DNA from: Thermodesulfatator atlanticus DSM 21156
Lineage (GTDB): Bacteria; Desulfobacterota; Thermodesulfobacteria; Thermodesulfobacteriales; Thermodesulfatatoraceae
Assembly: GCF_000421585.1 (NCBI RefSeq)
Contig: NZ_ATXH01000007.1
Span: forward strand, 1 to 64,000
DNA: 64,000 nt
Direction of reading: 5' to 3'
A model generated the notes under the pieces. That model searched no databases. It was given only the letters and a program-made list of their open reading frames with translations, and was not told the origin of the DNA. The position numbers and the translations under genes were made by a program. Position 1 is the stretch's first letter. Every line of letters begins with the position of its first letter. Positions 41,472-52,728 of the stretch are shown here, piece after piece.

Positions 41472-43712
41472 TTAACGGTAGTAAAGATTTTTGCCTCCCA
41501 TGGTAAGGAGGGCTTCATAGAGCTTTTTGCGCACTTCACGTCTGTCCCAGATCCCCTGAATATGTCCACGTCGCAGCGCGTTTTCGGCACTGTGATAATC
41601 AGGAGGAATGTCTTCACCGGTGGTTTCACGGATAACTCTTGGACCGGCAAAACCAAGGCGTGTAGAACGAATGGCAAATTGATACGGAGAGCAACCAAGA
41701 AAACTTGCCACCGGCCCGGCATAGGAATTGTTATCATAAACCACGAGATAAAGCCCGCCTTCGTCGATATATTCCCGCACCGCCACGGTACACCGCGGCA
41801 TCTGGATCACGCCAAGAGTGCCTTCATGGATTCTGATGCCTCCAGTGGTGTGGATGAAGGCTAGAAAAGGACGCTTGGTAATACGGGCCCGGTCACAGGC
41901 CTGGATAAACTTCTCACCCTCTGCCACGCCCACGGTCCCCTGGCGAAAATCCGCAATAAGCATGGCCACGATTAAAGATATTCCGCCTATCTTGGCCTGA
42001 AAGGTTATCATGGCAGAGTTTCGCCCGGTCTTTTTCTTGGCAAGGGCAAGCTTTTTATCATAGCCTTCAAAACCAAGCGGATTTACCGAAGCAATATGCT
42101 CGTTAAATTCCTTGATGCTATTGGCATCGAAAATATTGCTGAGATACCACTGATACTCAAGGGGAAAGTGATAACCACAGGTAGGGCAAACCCCACAGAA
42201 TTCACCGTATAAGTCTGGCACCCAGATATCAGGGCAACCGTGGGTCTCAGCGTTCGGGCAGGTAACGGTTCTATCTTCAAGGGCAAGCGGGCTTACATAA
42301 AGCTCGGAAATATCTTCAAGGGTTTGTTCTTCCACTACGGGTTTAACTCGCCCGCGCCGTGGCCTGGTGCCTAAAAGATCATAGGCGGTTTTAAGGGGCT
42401 CGGTTAGCTGCTTGAGAAAGGCCTGGCCTTCGCCTGAAATATCTTCCATAACACGTTGAATCATTTTCTGGCTTTGCTTAAGAAAACCGTAGCGAAGATC
42501 ATGATAAAGGCGGAGACCAAGGTCCTGGCCTTTTTCAACGTAGTTTTTAAGGGAAGATTTTTTAAGCTTTAATACCTGGCGGCTAATCTCACGATACTTC
42601 TTTGAGCGCAAGTCAAGGAGTTTTTCTATTTCAACATCAGAGAGCTCCCAGCGTACGTGAACGTCAAACTCCTCAGGGGGATTTTCTTCTTCGCTTTTGC
42701 GTTTTAAGGCGTAACTTCGAAAGGCTCTAAGACTTTTGGTGCGCAGTACGGCTTCGTCGGTAGCACGAATCATTTCGTAGCGTAAGCGCTTAAAGAACTG
42801 ATAATCATTGCGCCGCGCACCAAGTACAGGTTCAGGGACGATTCTATCGATGGTCCCCAGACGCAAATTGTCCTGAGCGGTAATTTTGAGCTGTTTAGCG
42901 CAAAATTCTACCAACTCCCGCGGAGGGCGTTCGCCTTCTCTAAGCTTTCCTTCGATAGCCGCTGCTCCTTCAGGGCTTATCACCGAATAGTAGCCATACT
43001 GGGCCATGAGCCGGACATCGGCAAGGGCTATGGCCTCTGCCCCTCCTGAGCCGCCCTCTGAAATAAAGGCCACTGTAGGCACTTTGAGCTTGCTCATAAA
43101 ATAAAGGTTGCGGGCAATCTGCTGGGCAGCCCCAGGATAGTCCTCAATGGGATAAGCTCCTGGAGTAAAAACATAAAAATGGATAGGAATTCCTTCGGTT
43201 TCTGCCACCCGCATGTAGCGCAAGGCCTTTTCGTTCCCCCAGGGCTTAGCGCTACCGCCGTTTCGAAACTCTTCGCCGTGGCCCTTTTCGTGACCGATCA
43301 CAATGACTTGATGAAGATAGACCTTATCCCCTACCCGGCGCGAGATCATAGCCCGGGCACAAATAACCGCCGGGTCAACGTTAATCTCTCCCTCGCCACC
43401 AAGCTCGGTAAATGAATCATAGACGTTTTCCAGGATATCAAGAAGGGTAAAACGCTGAGGGTTACGGACTATTTTTACGATTTCATAAGGAGTAAGGGCT
43501 TTATCGGCCTCTTCTTCAAGAATTTCCAGGCGATTGTCAATGGCTTGCAGGCGATCATAACATTTTTTTTCGCCTATCTGATAGAAATTTTCTTTTATTT
43601 CCGTAAGTTCTGAAAGGATGTCATTAATGTTTTCCCAGTCCTCGCCTTTTATGTCCTGGAGGTACTGGACCTTGGTAATCAAATCGTTTAAATAGCGATG
43701 AAGTTCTCTCAT
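41472..43712 (-). CDS. AccA-AccD fusion, acetyl-CoA carboxylase carboxyltransferase
   Basis: A 746-residue protein. Residues about 1-330 match the alpha subunit (ICARAMISRRVGDKVYLHQV, FISEGGSGGAEAIALADVRL). Residues about 450-746 match the beta subunit: a zinc ribbon (CPNAETHGC and CGVCPTCG), then FIHTTGGIRIHEGTLGVIQM and YNNSYAGPVASFLG-like crotonase-fold loops. A helical Lys-rich linker (about 330-450) joins them. It transfers the carboxyl group from biotin to acetyl-CoA, the committed step of fatty-acid synthesis. The order alpha-beta is the reverse of actinobacterial beta-alpha fusions. It overlaps accC by four bases. Confidence 0.88.
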   Translation of the reverse strand: MRELHRYLNDLITKVQYLQDIKGEDWENINDILSELTEIKENFYQIGEKKCYDRLQAIDNRLEILEEEADKALTPYEIVKIVRNPQRFTLLDILENVYDSFTELGGEGEINVDPAVICARAMISRRVGDKVYLHQVIVIGHEKGHGEEFRNGGSAKPWGNEKALRYMRVAETEGIPIHFYVFTPGAYPIEDYPGAAQQIARNLYFMSKLKVPTVAFISEGGSGGAEAIALADVRLMAQYGYYSVISPEGAAAIEGKLREGERPPRELVEFCAKQLKITAQDNLRLGTIDRIVPEPVLGARRNDYQFFKRLRYEMIRATDEAVLRTKSLRAFRSYALKRKSEEENPPEEFDVHVRWELSDVEIEKLLDLRSKKYREISRQVLKLKKSSLKNYVEKGQDLGLRLYHDLRYGFLKQSQKMIQRVMEDISGEGQAFLKQLTEPLKTAYDLLGTRPRRGRVKPVVEEQTLEDISELYVSPLALEDRTVTCPNAETHGCPDIWVPDLYGEFCGVCPTCGYHFPLEYQWYLSNIFDANSIKEFNEHIASVNPLGFEGYDKKLALAKKKTGRNSAMITFQAKIGGISLIVAMLIADFRQGTVGVAEGEKFIQACDRARITKRPFLAFIHTTGGIRIHEGTLGVIQMPRCTVAVREYIDEGGLYLVVYDNNSYAGPVASFLGCSPYQFAIRSTRLGFAGPRVIRETTGEDIPPDYHSAENALRRGHIQGIWDRREVRKKLYEALLTMGGKNLYYR

Positions 43713-45102
43713 AGAAATTTCAAAATTTCTGGCAATTTTTGTTTTAAATATTCGATATTGGTGATAAGAGGCTCGCCTTTAGGAGTCTCTCCCTCAATAA
43801 CAAGCGCATTTAAAAACTCAAAGCCCCTTTCTTCAGCCTGAAAAGAATCTTTCCCCCATACAATACCCAGTGCAAGGTTTGGGTCAAACTCGGTAGGGAT
43901 GCGATAGGGTTCGTCCTGAGGCACATGAGTACGCACCCTCAACCAATCATAAGAGGGATAAGAAAAACGGGTAATGGTGCCGGAAAGGGGTTTAAAACCC
44001 CGGCGAAAATCTTCAGCAATAAGGCGAAATTCAATACTTGTTCCTTCAAAGGAAATGTCTTTCTGAGAATAACCAAGCTTTTCGCCAAAAGCGGCTCGCA
44101 TTTGCTCAACCAAAAGATTGGGCTCCTTGCCTTTAATCCTGCTCACCCGGGCAGAGATTTCGTTTTCAACCTGGATGCGGGTGTTTACCTCCATGAAGTA
44201 ATACTTGCCGTCCCGGGTAACCAGCCACTCCCAGGTGCCGACGTTGTCGTAACCTACATGGGAAGCGAGCTTAAGGGAATGCTTGACAATGCCGTCAAGG
44301 ACTTTCTGGGCGTCAAAGGGATAAGAAGTATATGAAGGGTCAAAACCCGGGGCAACTTCAATGCGCTTCTGACGGTGGACCTGAATCGTGCAGTTCCGCG
44401 AGCCAAAGTGCACTAATTCGCCAAATTGGTTCCCAAGCACCTGGAGTTCAATGTGGTGGTAATCTCTAATACAAACTTCAATCAGAACGCCGTCGTCACC
44501 AAAAAGCCGTTTGGCATAAGCCCTGATGCGGCGAAAGACAGGACGCACCATGTCAAGATCGTCTATTTCTTCGATTCCCATGCCACCGCCGCCAGCTGCA
44601 GCTTTGATAAGGATGCGCGGTTCAAGGCCCTGTTCTTCCTGCCACAGGAAAAGCTCTTCCGCTTTGGCTTCTGCTTCTATTTCGTTGTAAATGGGATGAA
44701 TTGTCCCGGGAATGACCGGAACCCCGATGTCGTGGGCAACTTTTTTGGCCATAAGCTTGTGGCCGAGATCCCTGATAACTTCCCAGCGAGGGCCAATGAA
44801 GATAAGAGGATTATTGCGCTTTACCACGCGCCTTGCAAAACGGAAATCCTCAGAGAAAAAACCATATCCGGGATGGATAGCGGTACATTTGGCCTCGTCA
44901 GCAACTGCCAAAATATCGTTAGCATCGCGGTAGCTTGAAATCCGGTAGCAGGGCTTGCCTTTCTTTTTAGGAATTTTGACGTGAAGGCTCTGTTCGTCTC
45001 CTGGGGCATAGACCGCCACATAATCCATTCCCAGAATCTCACAAGCTTCCATTATGCGTAGGGCAATTTCACCCCTGTTTGCTATAAGGACGCGTTCTTT
45101 CA

Positions 45103-45103
<1 letters not shown>
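43709..45103 (-). CDS. accC: Biotin carboxylase subunit of acetyl-CoA carboxylase
   Basis: A 464-residue ATP-grasp biotin carboxylase. Motifs: RVLIANRGEIALRIMEACEI at the N-terminus, AIHPGYGFFSEDFRFA, the glycine-rich ATP loop ILIKAAAGGGGMGIEEI (about 165-181), FGSRNCTIQVHRQKRIEVAP (RRHQKxxE-type loop, slightly altered) and MEVNTRIQVEN. It carboxylates biotin with bicarbonate and ATP. Its start overlaps the purA stop by one base and its stop overlaps the accA-accD start, so purA-accC-accAD-biotinyl-birA appears to be one operon. The C-terminal ~60 residues differ from standard AccC. Confidence 0.93.
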
Positions 45104-46413
<1,310 letters not shown>

Positions 46414-46430
46414 TTACTATTCCGGGCAGG

Positions 46431-46459
46431 AAAATACTTAACAGGAGCGAAAAAGTCAA
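46431..46459 (-). promoter_or_regulatory. Promoter of the purA-acc operon
   Basis: Read on the minus strand, TTGACT (46459-46454) and TATTTT (46436-46431) are separated by exactly 17 bases, 30 bases before the purA ATG. Confidence 0.6.
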
Positions 46460-46604
46460 ATTTTTTTCGAACTTTGTTTTCGCTGAAAAAAACATAAGGT
46501 ATTTACGTAAAGTCATTATAAGCGTCGCAAGCGCGAAGCAGTCTCTGCCTTAAAAAAAAACAGCAACTCTGGAAAGAATTTTAGATTCGTATTAATAGTC
46601 TGGT

Positions 46605-47834
46605 ATGCATGAATTTTTCAAGGTTAAAAAAGTGAGTGAAGTTCTTAGCGAAATAAAGCAATTTGAGTCCCTGCCCAAAGAAAGAGTCTTTCTTCTAGAA
46701 GCTTTGGGGCGCTTTCTTGCTGAAGATTTATCTTCTCCAGAAGATTTACCTCCTTTTTCTCGGGCCACCATGGATGGCTACGCTGTATCTGCCAAGGACA
46801 CCTTTGGTGCCAGGGAAACCGAGCCCGTTATTCTTAAAGTCATCGGCGAAATTTTGATGGGGGAGAAACCGCGTTTTTCCTTACACCCTGGAGAAGCCGC
46901 ACGCATTGCCACAGGAGGCATGCTCCCAGAAGGCGCAGACGCTGTGGTCATGGTGGAATACACCGAAGAAAACCTTGGGCTAGTGGAAATAAAAAAACCC
47001 GTAGCTCCTTATGAAAACATTATCCAGCAGGGTGAAGACTTTAAAAAAGGACAAATTGTTTTTGCCAGGGGAACCAAAATTACCCCTGCGGTCATCGGGG
47101 TAATGGCAGGACTCGGCATAACTAACATCCCTGTAAGGAAAAAACCCCGTGTCGCGATTCTATCCACGGGAGATGAGCTTATCCCACCTGAAAAACCAAT
47201 AGAACCAGGAAAAATTCGAGACATTAACTCCTATTCCCTTTTTGCGGCTATCAAAGAAGCAGGCGGAGAACCAAAGATCTACGGCATTGTTCCTGATGTA
47301 GCAGAAGAACTCTTCGAAAGATTAAAGGTCGCTTTTGAAGAAAACGACGTGGTCTTAATCTCAGGGGGTTCTTCTGTTGGGACCAGGGACTATACCCTTA
47401 AGGCCATTTCTCAACTACCTGGAGCCCAACTTATCTGCCATGGCGTAGCAGTTAAACCCGGAAAGCCTACCATCCTTGGAAAGGTCCAAGAAAAAGCTAT
47501 TTTTGGCCTCCCCGGGCAAGTGGCAAGTGCTCTTCTCATTTTTTATTTGATGGTTAGGCCGCTTCTACTGCATCTTCAAGGAGCTAACGAAAAACATCTT
47601 TTTCTTAAAAAGATTTTGGCCTATGCCGAAAGAAATATCCCCTCTGCCCCTGGCCGAGAAGACTATATCCGCGTAAAGTTGACTCCCTTTGAAAAGGGCT
47701 TTACCGCCACCCCCATATTTAAAAAGTCAGGCTTAATTTCCTCTATGGCTGAAGCCGACGGATTTTTGCGTATTCCTGAAAGCTCTGAAGGAATTTATGA
47801 GGGAGAGCTCGCAGAAGTTTTCTTGCTTCCTTAA
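46605..47834 (+). CDS. moeA: Molybdopterin molybdenumtransferase MoeA
   Basis: A 409-residue protein with the MoeA pattern: EDLPPFSRATMDGYAVSAKD (residues about 46-65), RIATGGMLPEGADAVVMVEY (about 104-123), PRVAILSTGDELIPPEKPI, and ISGGSSVGTRDYT, then VKPGKPTILGKV and FGLPGQVASALLIF. It inserts molybdate into adenylylated molybdopterin. No ribosome-binding site is seen. A TATTAAT box ends about nine bases before the ATG, so the transcript may be leaderless. Molybdenum- or tungsten-dependent oxidoreductases are to be expected in such a host. A mogA gene lies 7 kb away. Confidence 0.95.
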   Translation: MHEFFKVKKVSEVLSEIKQFESLPKERVFLLEALGRFLAEDLSSPEDLPPFSRATMDGYAVSAKDTFGARETEPVILKVIGEILMGEKPRFSLHPGEAARIATGGMLPEGADAVVMVEYTEENLGLVEIKKPVAPYENIIQQGEDFKKGQIVFARGTKITPAVIGVMAGLGITNIPVRKKPRVAILSTGDELIPPEKPIEPGKIRDINSYSLFAAIKEAGGEPKIYGIVPDVAEELFERLKVAFEENDVVLISGGSSVGTRDYTLKAISQLPGAQLICHGVAVKPGKPTILGKVQEKAIFGLPGQVASALLIFYLMVRPLLLHLQGANEKHLFLKKILAYAERNIPSAPGREDYIRVKLTPFEKGFTATPIFKKSGLISSMAEADGFLRIPESSEGIYEGELAEVFLLP

Positions 47835-48868
47835 GCTACTGCTTTTTTAGCGTTGGCTTCTTTTAATTTCCCGAAAATAATGCGCCCAGCAGGGGTCTGC
47901 AAAAGGCTTGTTACTACGATTTCTACTTCGTTACCAATGAGATCCCTTGCGTTTTCCACCACCACCATGGTGCCATCATCAAGGTAGCCCACCCCCTGGT
48001 GTTTTTCTTTTCCTTCTTTGACCAGAGTTATCTTCAGGGTTTCTCCAGGAGTAACAATGGGCTTAAGCGCAAGGGCAAGTTCATTGATGTTGAGCACTGG
48101 CACACCTTTAAGCCTCGCTATCTTGTTAAGGTTATAGTCCGTGGTAATCAGTTTAGCGCCTATTTCACGGCAAAGCTCAACGAGCTTGTCGTCTATTTCT
48201 TTGATTTCAGGGAAATCTTGCTCCACTATGCGCACTTCTACCGTGCCAGCCTCCTGAATACGCTGAAGGGTATCAAGGCCTCTGCGCCCACGGGCACGTT
48301 TGTGGGGGTCGGTGCTGTCGGCTATGTGTTGAAGCTCCGCTAAAACAAAAGAAGGTATGATTAGTGGGCCATCTACCCAGCCGGTTTCGCATAAATCTGC
48401 CAAACGGCCATCAATTATGGCGCTTGTATCTACTACTTTTGGGCATTCCCGTTTAGGAAAGCGCTTTGAAACAAAAGAGACCGCATTTGAAACCGAATCA
48501 GGCATGCGAATTTCTTGAAACTTACGCCCTCCAAGCACCAAACCAATATAGCCAAAGAAAACCGAAAGAAGGCCATAAAGAAAAGCGCTGAATAGTCCGG
48601 TATTGAGTTGTTCGAAAACAAGGGAAAGTAACCGTGCCAAACCAAGACCTAAAAAAAGGCCGACAGTGCCGCCAATTATCACCGGAAGTGGAACTTTTCT
48701 AAATACCTGTTCGATGAAGATAGCAAGACCCGCTATGCCAAAACCCACCAAGATGCCCAAGTAAGGAAACCATTTATATTGGTGGGCATATGGGAGGTTC
48801 TTGAAGGCAAAAAAACCTAGGAAGGCACAAACTAAGAAAAGCCCTACCACCAGAAGCTTTTTCAGCAC
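47831..48868 (-). CDS. YacL-like PIN/TRAM-domain membrane protein
   Basis: A 345-residue protein: four N-terminal membrane helices (about 5-125), then a PIN domain (VVDTSAIIDGRLADLCETGW, HKRARGRRGLDTL, LITTDYNLNKIA, with the acidic residues of PIN nucleases) and a C-terminal TRAM domain (HQGVGYLDDGTMVVVENARD). This is the B. subtilis YacL architecture. YacL-type proteins are predicted membrane-bound RNases. It follows carD by three bases, the same neighbourhood as in Firmicutes. The stop overlaps that of moeA, which converges. Confidence 0.9.
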   Translation of the reverse strand: MLKKLLVVGLFLVCAFLGFFAFKNLPYAHQYKWFPYLGILVGFGIAGLAIFIEQVFRKVPLPVIIGGTVGLFLGLGLARLLSLVFEQLNTGLFSAFLYGLLSVFFGYIGLVLGGRKFQEIRMPDSVSNAVSFVSKRFPKRECPKVVDTSAIIDGRLADLCETGWVDGPLIIPSFVLAELQHIADSTDPHKRARGRRGLDTLQRIQEAGTVEVRIVEQDFPEIKEIDDKLVELCREIGAKLITTDYNLNKIARLKGVPVLNINELALALKPIVTPGETLKITLVKEGKEKHQGVGYLDDGTMVVVENARDLIGNEVEIVVTSLLQTPAGRIIFGKLKEANAKKAVA

Positions 48869-48871
48869 CCA

Positions 48872-49363
48872 CTATCCTCCGTTATTTGAGAGAAGATCGT
48901 TTATCTTGGCTTCTATTTCCGTTTCACTTTTACCTTCTGCCAGAGAAAGTTCTTTGATTAAAAGGTTTTTGGCGGTCTCAAGCATACGGCGCTCACCAAA
49001 AGAAAGCTGTTTATCATGGCTGATGATATGAAGATCCCTAAGTACCTGAGCCAACTCAAAAATAGAACCACTTTTAATCTTTTCCATGTACTCGCGATAA
49101 CGTCTGTTCCAGGTTTGGTTGTTAAAGGTGACTTCCTTCTCACTCAAAATACCGTAAACTTTTTCCGCTTCGTCTTTGGAGATAATGTTTCTTAATCCAA
49201 TGCGATCGATGTTATCTTTAGGAATCAGGACCGTCATGTCGTTATCAAGAATGCGCATGACATAAAAAATTTTTTCAACCCCTCCGATGACCTTTTTTTC
49301 CTCTGCCTCAATGACCCCTACGCCATGAGCAGGATAAACGGCCATGTCTCCTACACTGAACAT
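48872..49363 (-). CDS. CarD/CdnL-family RNA-polymerase-binding regulator
   Basis: A 163-residue protein. The N-terminal RNAP-interacting Tudor-like domain is clear (FSVGDMAVYPAHGVGVIEAE and YVMRILDNDMTVLIPKDNI). The C-terminal helical domain includes NRRYREYMEKIKSGSIFELA and LSFGERRMLETAKNLLIKEL. CarD proteins stabilise open promoter complexes, especially at rRNA promoters. It is cotranscribed with the yacL-like gene. Confidence 0.93.
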   Translation of the reverse strand: MFSVGDMAVYPAHGVGVIEAEEKKVIGGVEKIFYVMRILDNDMTVLIPKDNIDRIGLRNIISKDEAEKVYGILSEKEVTFNNQTWNRRYREYMEKIKSGSIFELAQVLRDLHIISHDKQLSFGERRMLETAKNLLIKELSLAEGKSETEIEAKINDLLSNNGG

Positions 49364-49449
49364 GGCAAACCCCCCGCCATAAAATATTTATCAAATTTTA
49401 CCATTAAAAGACGGTTTTGTGAACGAAACGAACAAGGAATGGAATGAGA

Positions 49450-50013
49450 TCAGGCACGATTATAAATGCTCATGGTCTTCAGAAGGCCATTTTCTAACAA
49501 AAAATCAAGCGCTTCAGAGGTTTTTTCTAAAATAGATTCCACCGTAGGCCATTCATCCGTGGAAAAGCGCTCAAGAACATAGTCTTTCACTTCCTGTCCG
49601 GGAGCAGGGCGCCCAATGCCTAATTTTAGGCGCGGGAAATCTTTGGTTCCTAAGGCGTCAATAATGGATTTTACCCCTCGATGTCCACCGGCGCCTCCCT
49701 TGGGAACAAATTTAATACGCCCAAGGGGCAAATCTAAATCGTCATGAATCACAAGCACTTGCTCTGGCTTTAAGTAAAGCTTGCGCACCCAGGGAGAAAC
49801 AGCTTCTCCTGAGAGATTCATAAAAGTCTGGGGCTTGACTAATAAGACGTCTTTATACGGGCAGATTTCACTTTGAAAAGGCCCTGGGGCAAAAGATAGG
49901 CCCTTCTTTTGGGCAAAAAAATCCAGCACCAAAAAGCCAAAATTATGCCGGGTGTAGCGATATTTGGGCCCCGGATTCCCGAGGCCCACCCATAGCCACG
50001 AATATTTGCCCAC
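49450..50013 (-). CDS. pth: Peptidyl-tRNA hydrolase
   Basis: A 187-residue enzyme that releases peptides from stalled peptidyl-tRNA. Motifs: LWVGLGNPGPKYRYTRHNFG (with the catalytic His), VKPQTFMNLSGEAV, VIHDDLDLPLGRIKFVPKGG, and AGGHRGVKSIIDALGTKDF followed by RLKLGIGRP. It follows the L25 gene by two bases in the prs-rplY-pth order common in bacteria. Confidence 0.96.
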   Translation of the reverse strand: MGKYSWLWVGLGNPGPKYRYTRHNFGFLVLDFFAQKKGLSFAPGPFQSEICPYKDVLLVKPQTFMNLSGEAVSPWVRKLYLKPEQVLVIHDDLDLPLGRIKFVPKGGAGGHRGVKSIIDALGTKDFPRLKLGIGRPAPGQEVKDYVLERFSTDEWPTVESILEKTSEALDFLLENGLLKTMSIYNRA

Positions 50014-50015
50014 TT

Positions 50016-50645
50016 TTATTCGGTAGTTTCAGTTTCTTCGGCTGCGGCTTCTTCTTCGCCCTCGGCAGCAATTTCTTCTCCCGCAGGCTCAAGGATGGTA
50101 ACAATAGGCTCGTCAGGACTATCGAGATAGCGAACCCCTTCAGGTGGAGTAAGATCGCGAACGTGGATAACGTCGCCGATATCAAGGTCAGAAACGTCAA
50201 CTTCGATCTTATCAGGGATAGCTCCAGGTAAGCATGCCACCGTCATGGTTTGAAGGAGCTGCTGTAAGTGACCGCCAGCTTCCACCCCCTTGGCCTTGCC
50301 CACAAGTTCAATGGGAACTTCTACCTCAACCTCGCGCTCCATAGAAATTTCGTAAAAGTCAACGTGAATTATCTCGTCTGTAACAGGATGATATTGTAGC
50401 TCTTTTACCAGGGCCATTTTTTTCGTGGTAGAACCGTTATTCTCAAGGGTTAAATCAAAAAGAAGCTGCTCATCACGATAGCGATAAAGATAACGCTTTA
50501 AATCACTAAGCCTTACCGCCAAAGGAGTGGGCTCGCTTCCTGGACCATAAAGTATCCCCGGAACAAGCCCTGCGGCCCTTAGTTTGCGCGCCACACCTTT
50601 GCCTGTTTTATCTCTTACTTTAACTGCTAGCTCGATAGTTTTCAT
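50016..50645 (-). CDS. rplY: Ribosomal protein bL25 (CTC/TL5 form)
   Basis: A 209-residue long-form L25: the 5S-rRNA-binding domain (ELAVKVRDKTGKGVARKLRA, LYGPGSEPTPLAV, HVDFYEISMEREVEVEVPIE) followed by the CTC C-terminal domain (LPGAIPDKIEVDVSDLDIGD, IHVRDLTPPEGV). The tail is a run of Ala/Glu (about 190-209). It binds 5S rRNA in the large subunit. An AGGAGGAG-type site precedes the ATG. Confidence 0.95.
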   Translation of the reverse strand: MKTIELAVKVRDKTGKGVARKLRAAGLVPGILYGPGSEPTPLAVRLSDLKRYLYRYRDEQLLFDLTLENNGSTTKKMALVKELQYHPVTDEIIHVDFYEISMEREVEVEVPIELVGKAKGVEAGGHLQQLLQTMTVACLPGAIPDKIEVDVSDLDIGDVIHVRDLTPPEGVRYLDSPDEPIVTILEPAGEEIAAEGEEEAAAEETETTE

Positions 50646-50675
50646 TTAGATCTCCTCCTTGTTACATTCAAAATT

Positions 50676-51623
50676 CTATACGAAAAGAGAGCTCACGGAA
50701 TCATCGTGATGGATCCTCCGTATAGCTTCTCCTAAAAGTTCTGCTACGGACAAAACTTTGATCTTTTTGAGTTTTTTGGCCTCTTCGCGCAAAGGAATGG
50801 TGTCTGTAACAACTACTGTTTTCATAGGAGATTTTTTGATACGTTCAAGGGCTGGCCCTGAGAGTACGGGATGGGTTGCCATACCGTGTACTTCTTTGGC
50901 TCCGCGTTCACTAAGGGCCTCGGCAGCCTTACACATAGTCCCTGCAGTGTCGATCATGTCATCAAGGATTATAGCTATCTTTCCTTTGACATCACCCACC
51001 ACGTTCATTACTTCGCTTTCGTTGGGACGCAAGCGTCTTTTATCAATAATAGCAAGGCCTGCTTCAAGCCTTTTGGCATAAGCCCTAGCCCTTTCAACAC
51101 CTCCGGCGTCAGGAGAGACAATAACCAGGTCTTTACCGCGAAATTCTTCTTTCAGGTAACGGATAAGTACTGGCGCCGCATAGAGATGATCAACTGGAAT
51201 ATCAAAGAACCCCTGTATTTGGCCAGCGTGAAGGTCAATAGTAAGCACTCTTCTTGCCCCGGCCACGGTGATAAGGTTTGCCACGAGTTTTGCGGTAATA
51301 GGGGTGCGCGGAATAACTTTGCGATCCTGGCGAGCGTAGCCGTAATAGGGGATCACCGCGGTGATTCGCCTGGCCGAAGCACGCCTTAGGGCATCAACCA
51401 TGATCAGAAGTTCCATAAGGTTATCATTTACCGGAGGACACGTGGGCTGAATCACAAAGGCATCAGAACCACGCACGTTTTCTTTAATTTCTACGTAAAT
51501 CTCACCATCACTAAAGGTCTTAACAACTGCCTGCCCCAAAGGGATGCTAAGATAAGCTGAAATTTTTTTCGCAAGCTCTGGGTTGGCATTCCCGGTAAAA
51601 ATTTTTAAGTGGTTAAGAAACAT
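50676..51623 (-). CDS. prs: Ribose-phosphate pyrophosphokinase
   Basis: About 315 residues from the ATG at 51623 (site GGAGC); the frame opens 24 codons further upstream, but that part lies in the ispE 3' end and lacks the conserved start. Motifs: [80 protein letters not shown] and the PRPP loop [20 protein letters not shown]. It makes PRPP for nucleotide, His and Trp synthesis. It overlaps ispE by 11 bases. Confidence 0.96.
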   Translation of the reverse strand: MFLNHLKIFTGNANPELAKKISAYLSIPLGQAVVKTFSDGEIYVEIKENVRGSDAFVIQPTCPPVNDNLMELLIMVDALRRASARRITAVIPYYGYARQDRKVIPRTPITAKLVANLITVAGARRVLTIDLHAGQIQGFFDIPVDHLYAAPVLIRYLKEEFRGKDLVIVSPDAGGVERARAYAKRLEAGLAIIDKRRLRPNESEVMNVVGDVKGKIAIILDDMIDTAGTMCKAAEALSERGAKEVHGMATHPVLSGPALERIKKSPMKTVVVTDTIPLREEAKKLKKIKVLSVAELLGEAIRRIHHDDSVSSLFV

Positions 51624-52467
51624 TTTCCCGCTCCTCCTTGCCCCCGGGGATATAATTTCTTGCCAATATCTTCTTTTTGATATCGTCTCGTTCAATGTTT
51701 TTTAAAGCTTTTTCAGCCATTTGCCTTTTTTCAAACACACCAAAGACCGCAGCCCCGCTCCCGCTGAGAAGCGCGGCCTTGGCCCCTTCTTCCAAAAGCC
51801 TTTCTTTTAAAAGCTTAAGCCCTGGAAAATGTTTAAAAACCAGGGCTTCAAAATCATTAACTAGCCCCTGTTCCCACAAGGGCTGGTCCGGCACATAATT
51901 AGGTGGTGGTTGGCAAGTTGTCAACCTTAAATTTTCATATGCCCATTTAGTAGAAATATTAACACGAGGCAAGAGTATTACATACCACGCTTCATGGGTC
52001 TTCCAAGGAAAAAGTTTTTCTCCTATTCCTCGGGCAAGGGCTGTACTATATGGTACCAGGAAAAAAGCAACATCAGCTCCTAGTTTTTTGCCAAGAATTA
52101 GTAATCTTTCCTGAGTAAAAGCCTTAAAGTGCCTATTTAAAAAGCTAAGCACTGCGGCAGCATCACTGCTTCCTCCCCCAAGGCCTGCACCTGGCGGAAC
52201 ATTTTTCTTTAGCTGAATATGCAACCCAAAGGAAAGTCCTGCTTCTTTAGCATAAAGACGCGCAGCTTTGACACATAGATTGGTGTCGTCAGTGGGAACA
52301 CTTTCGCCATTTACTTCTAAACTCAAGCCCTCTGAAACAAAATTAAAGGTTAATTCGTCGCCAAATGTTATCTTTTGAAAAATGGTATAAAGCTCGTGAT
52401 AACCATCTTCACGACGAAAAAGTATCTTTAAAACCAAATTTATTTTGCAAGGCGCAAATACCGTCAT
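51613..52467 (-). CDS. ispE: 4-diphosphocytidyl-2-C-methyl-D-erythritol kinase
   Basis: A 284-residue GHMP kinase of the MEP isoprenoid pathway. Motifs: [20 protein letters not shown] followed by [10 protein letters not shown] at the N-terminus (with the catalytic Lys/His region), the ATP loop [20 protein letters not shown] (about 87-106), LGADVAFFL, and the C-terminal [15 protein letters not shown]. The pathway is the normal bacterial route. The order ispE-prs is typical. Confidence 0.95.
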   Translation of the reverse strand: MTVFAPCKINLVLKILFRREDGYHELYTIFQKITFGDELTFNFVSEGLSLEVNGESVPTDDTNLCVKAARLYAKEAGLSFGLHIQLKKNVPPGAGLGGGSSDAAAVLSFLNRHFKAFTQERLLILGKKLGADVAFFLVPYSTALARGIGEKLFPWKTHEAWYVILLPRVNISTKWAYENLRLTTCQPPPNYVPDQPLWEQGLVNDFEALVFKHFPGLKLLKERLLEEGAKAALLSGSGAAVFGVFEKRQMAEKALKNIERDDIKKKILARNYIPGGKEERENVS

Positions 52468-52506
52468 TTTTCACGACTGTATTCAGGCAAGCTCCCCTGG
52501 CTCCTT

Positions 52507-52542
52507 GAGATTGCTCCGCTCACTACGTTCGCTCGCAATGAC
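52507..52542. repeat. Half copy of the GCTCGCAATGA dispersed repeat
   Basis: GAGATTGCTCCGCTCACTAC followed by GTTCGCTCGCAATGAC matches the 3' half of the element at 18681-18749. It sits in the 261-base gap between ispE and the DUF1844 gene, which holds no gene. Confidence 0.6.
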
Positions 52543-52710
52543 TAATAAAAAGAAGGACGCCCGCAAATGAGCCAAAATGGGCATGCTTACAATAACACCT
52601 CACCCTGATCATCGCTAGAAGACCGGAAAAGAAATAAGCCAAGGGTGCTGTCTCTAGTGGCTAAGGGGCGTTCTTTCGTCAAGCGATATGAAAAACCTTT
52701 GCCGAACACC

Positions 52711-52724
52711 TTTGCAAAGGTCTC
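52711..52724 (-). repeat. End of a GAGACCTTTGCAAA element after the DUF1844 stop
   Basis: On the minus strand GAGACCTTTGCAAA begins four bases after the TAG of the DUF1844 gene. The sequence further on (GGTGTTCGGCAAAGG) hints at a very short or truncated element. Confidence 0.6.
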
Positions 52725-52728
52725 ATGA

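Noticed and set aside
52543-52710. Possible tRNA or small RNA between ispE and the DUF1844 gene
   Set aside because: No cloverleaf arms, T-loop or conserved RNA signature was seen.
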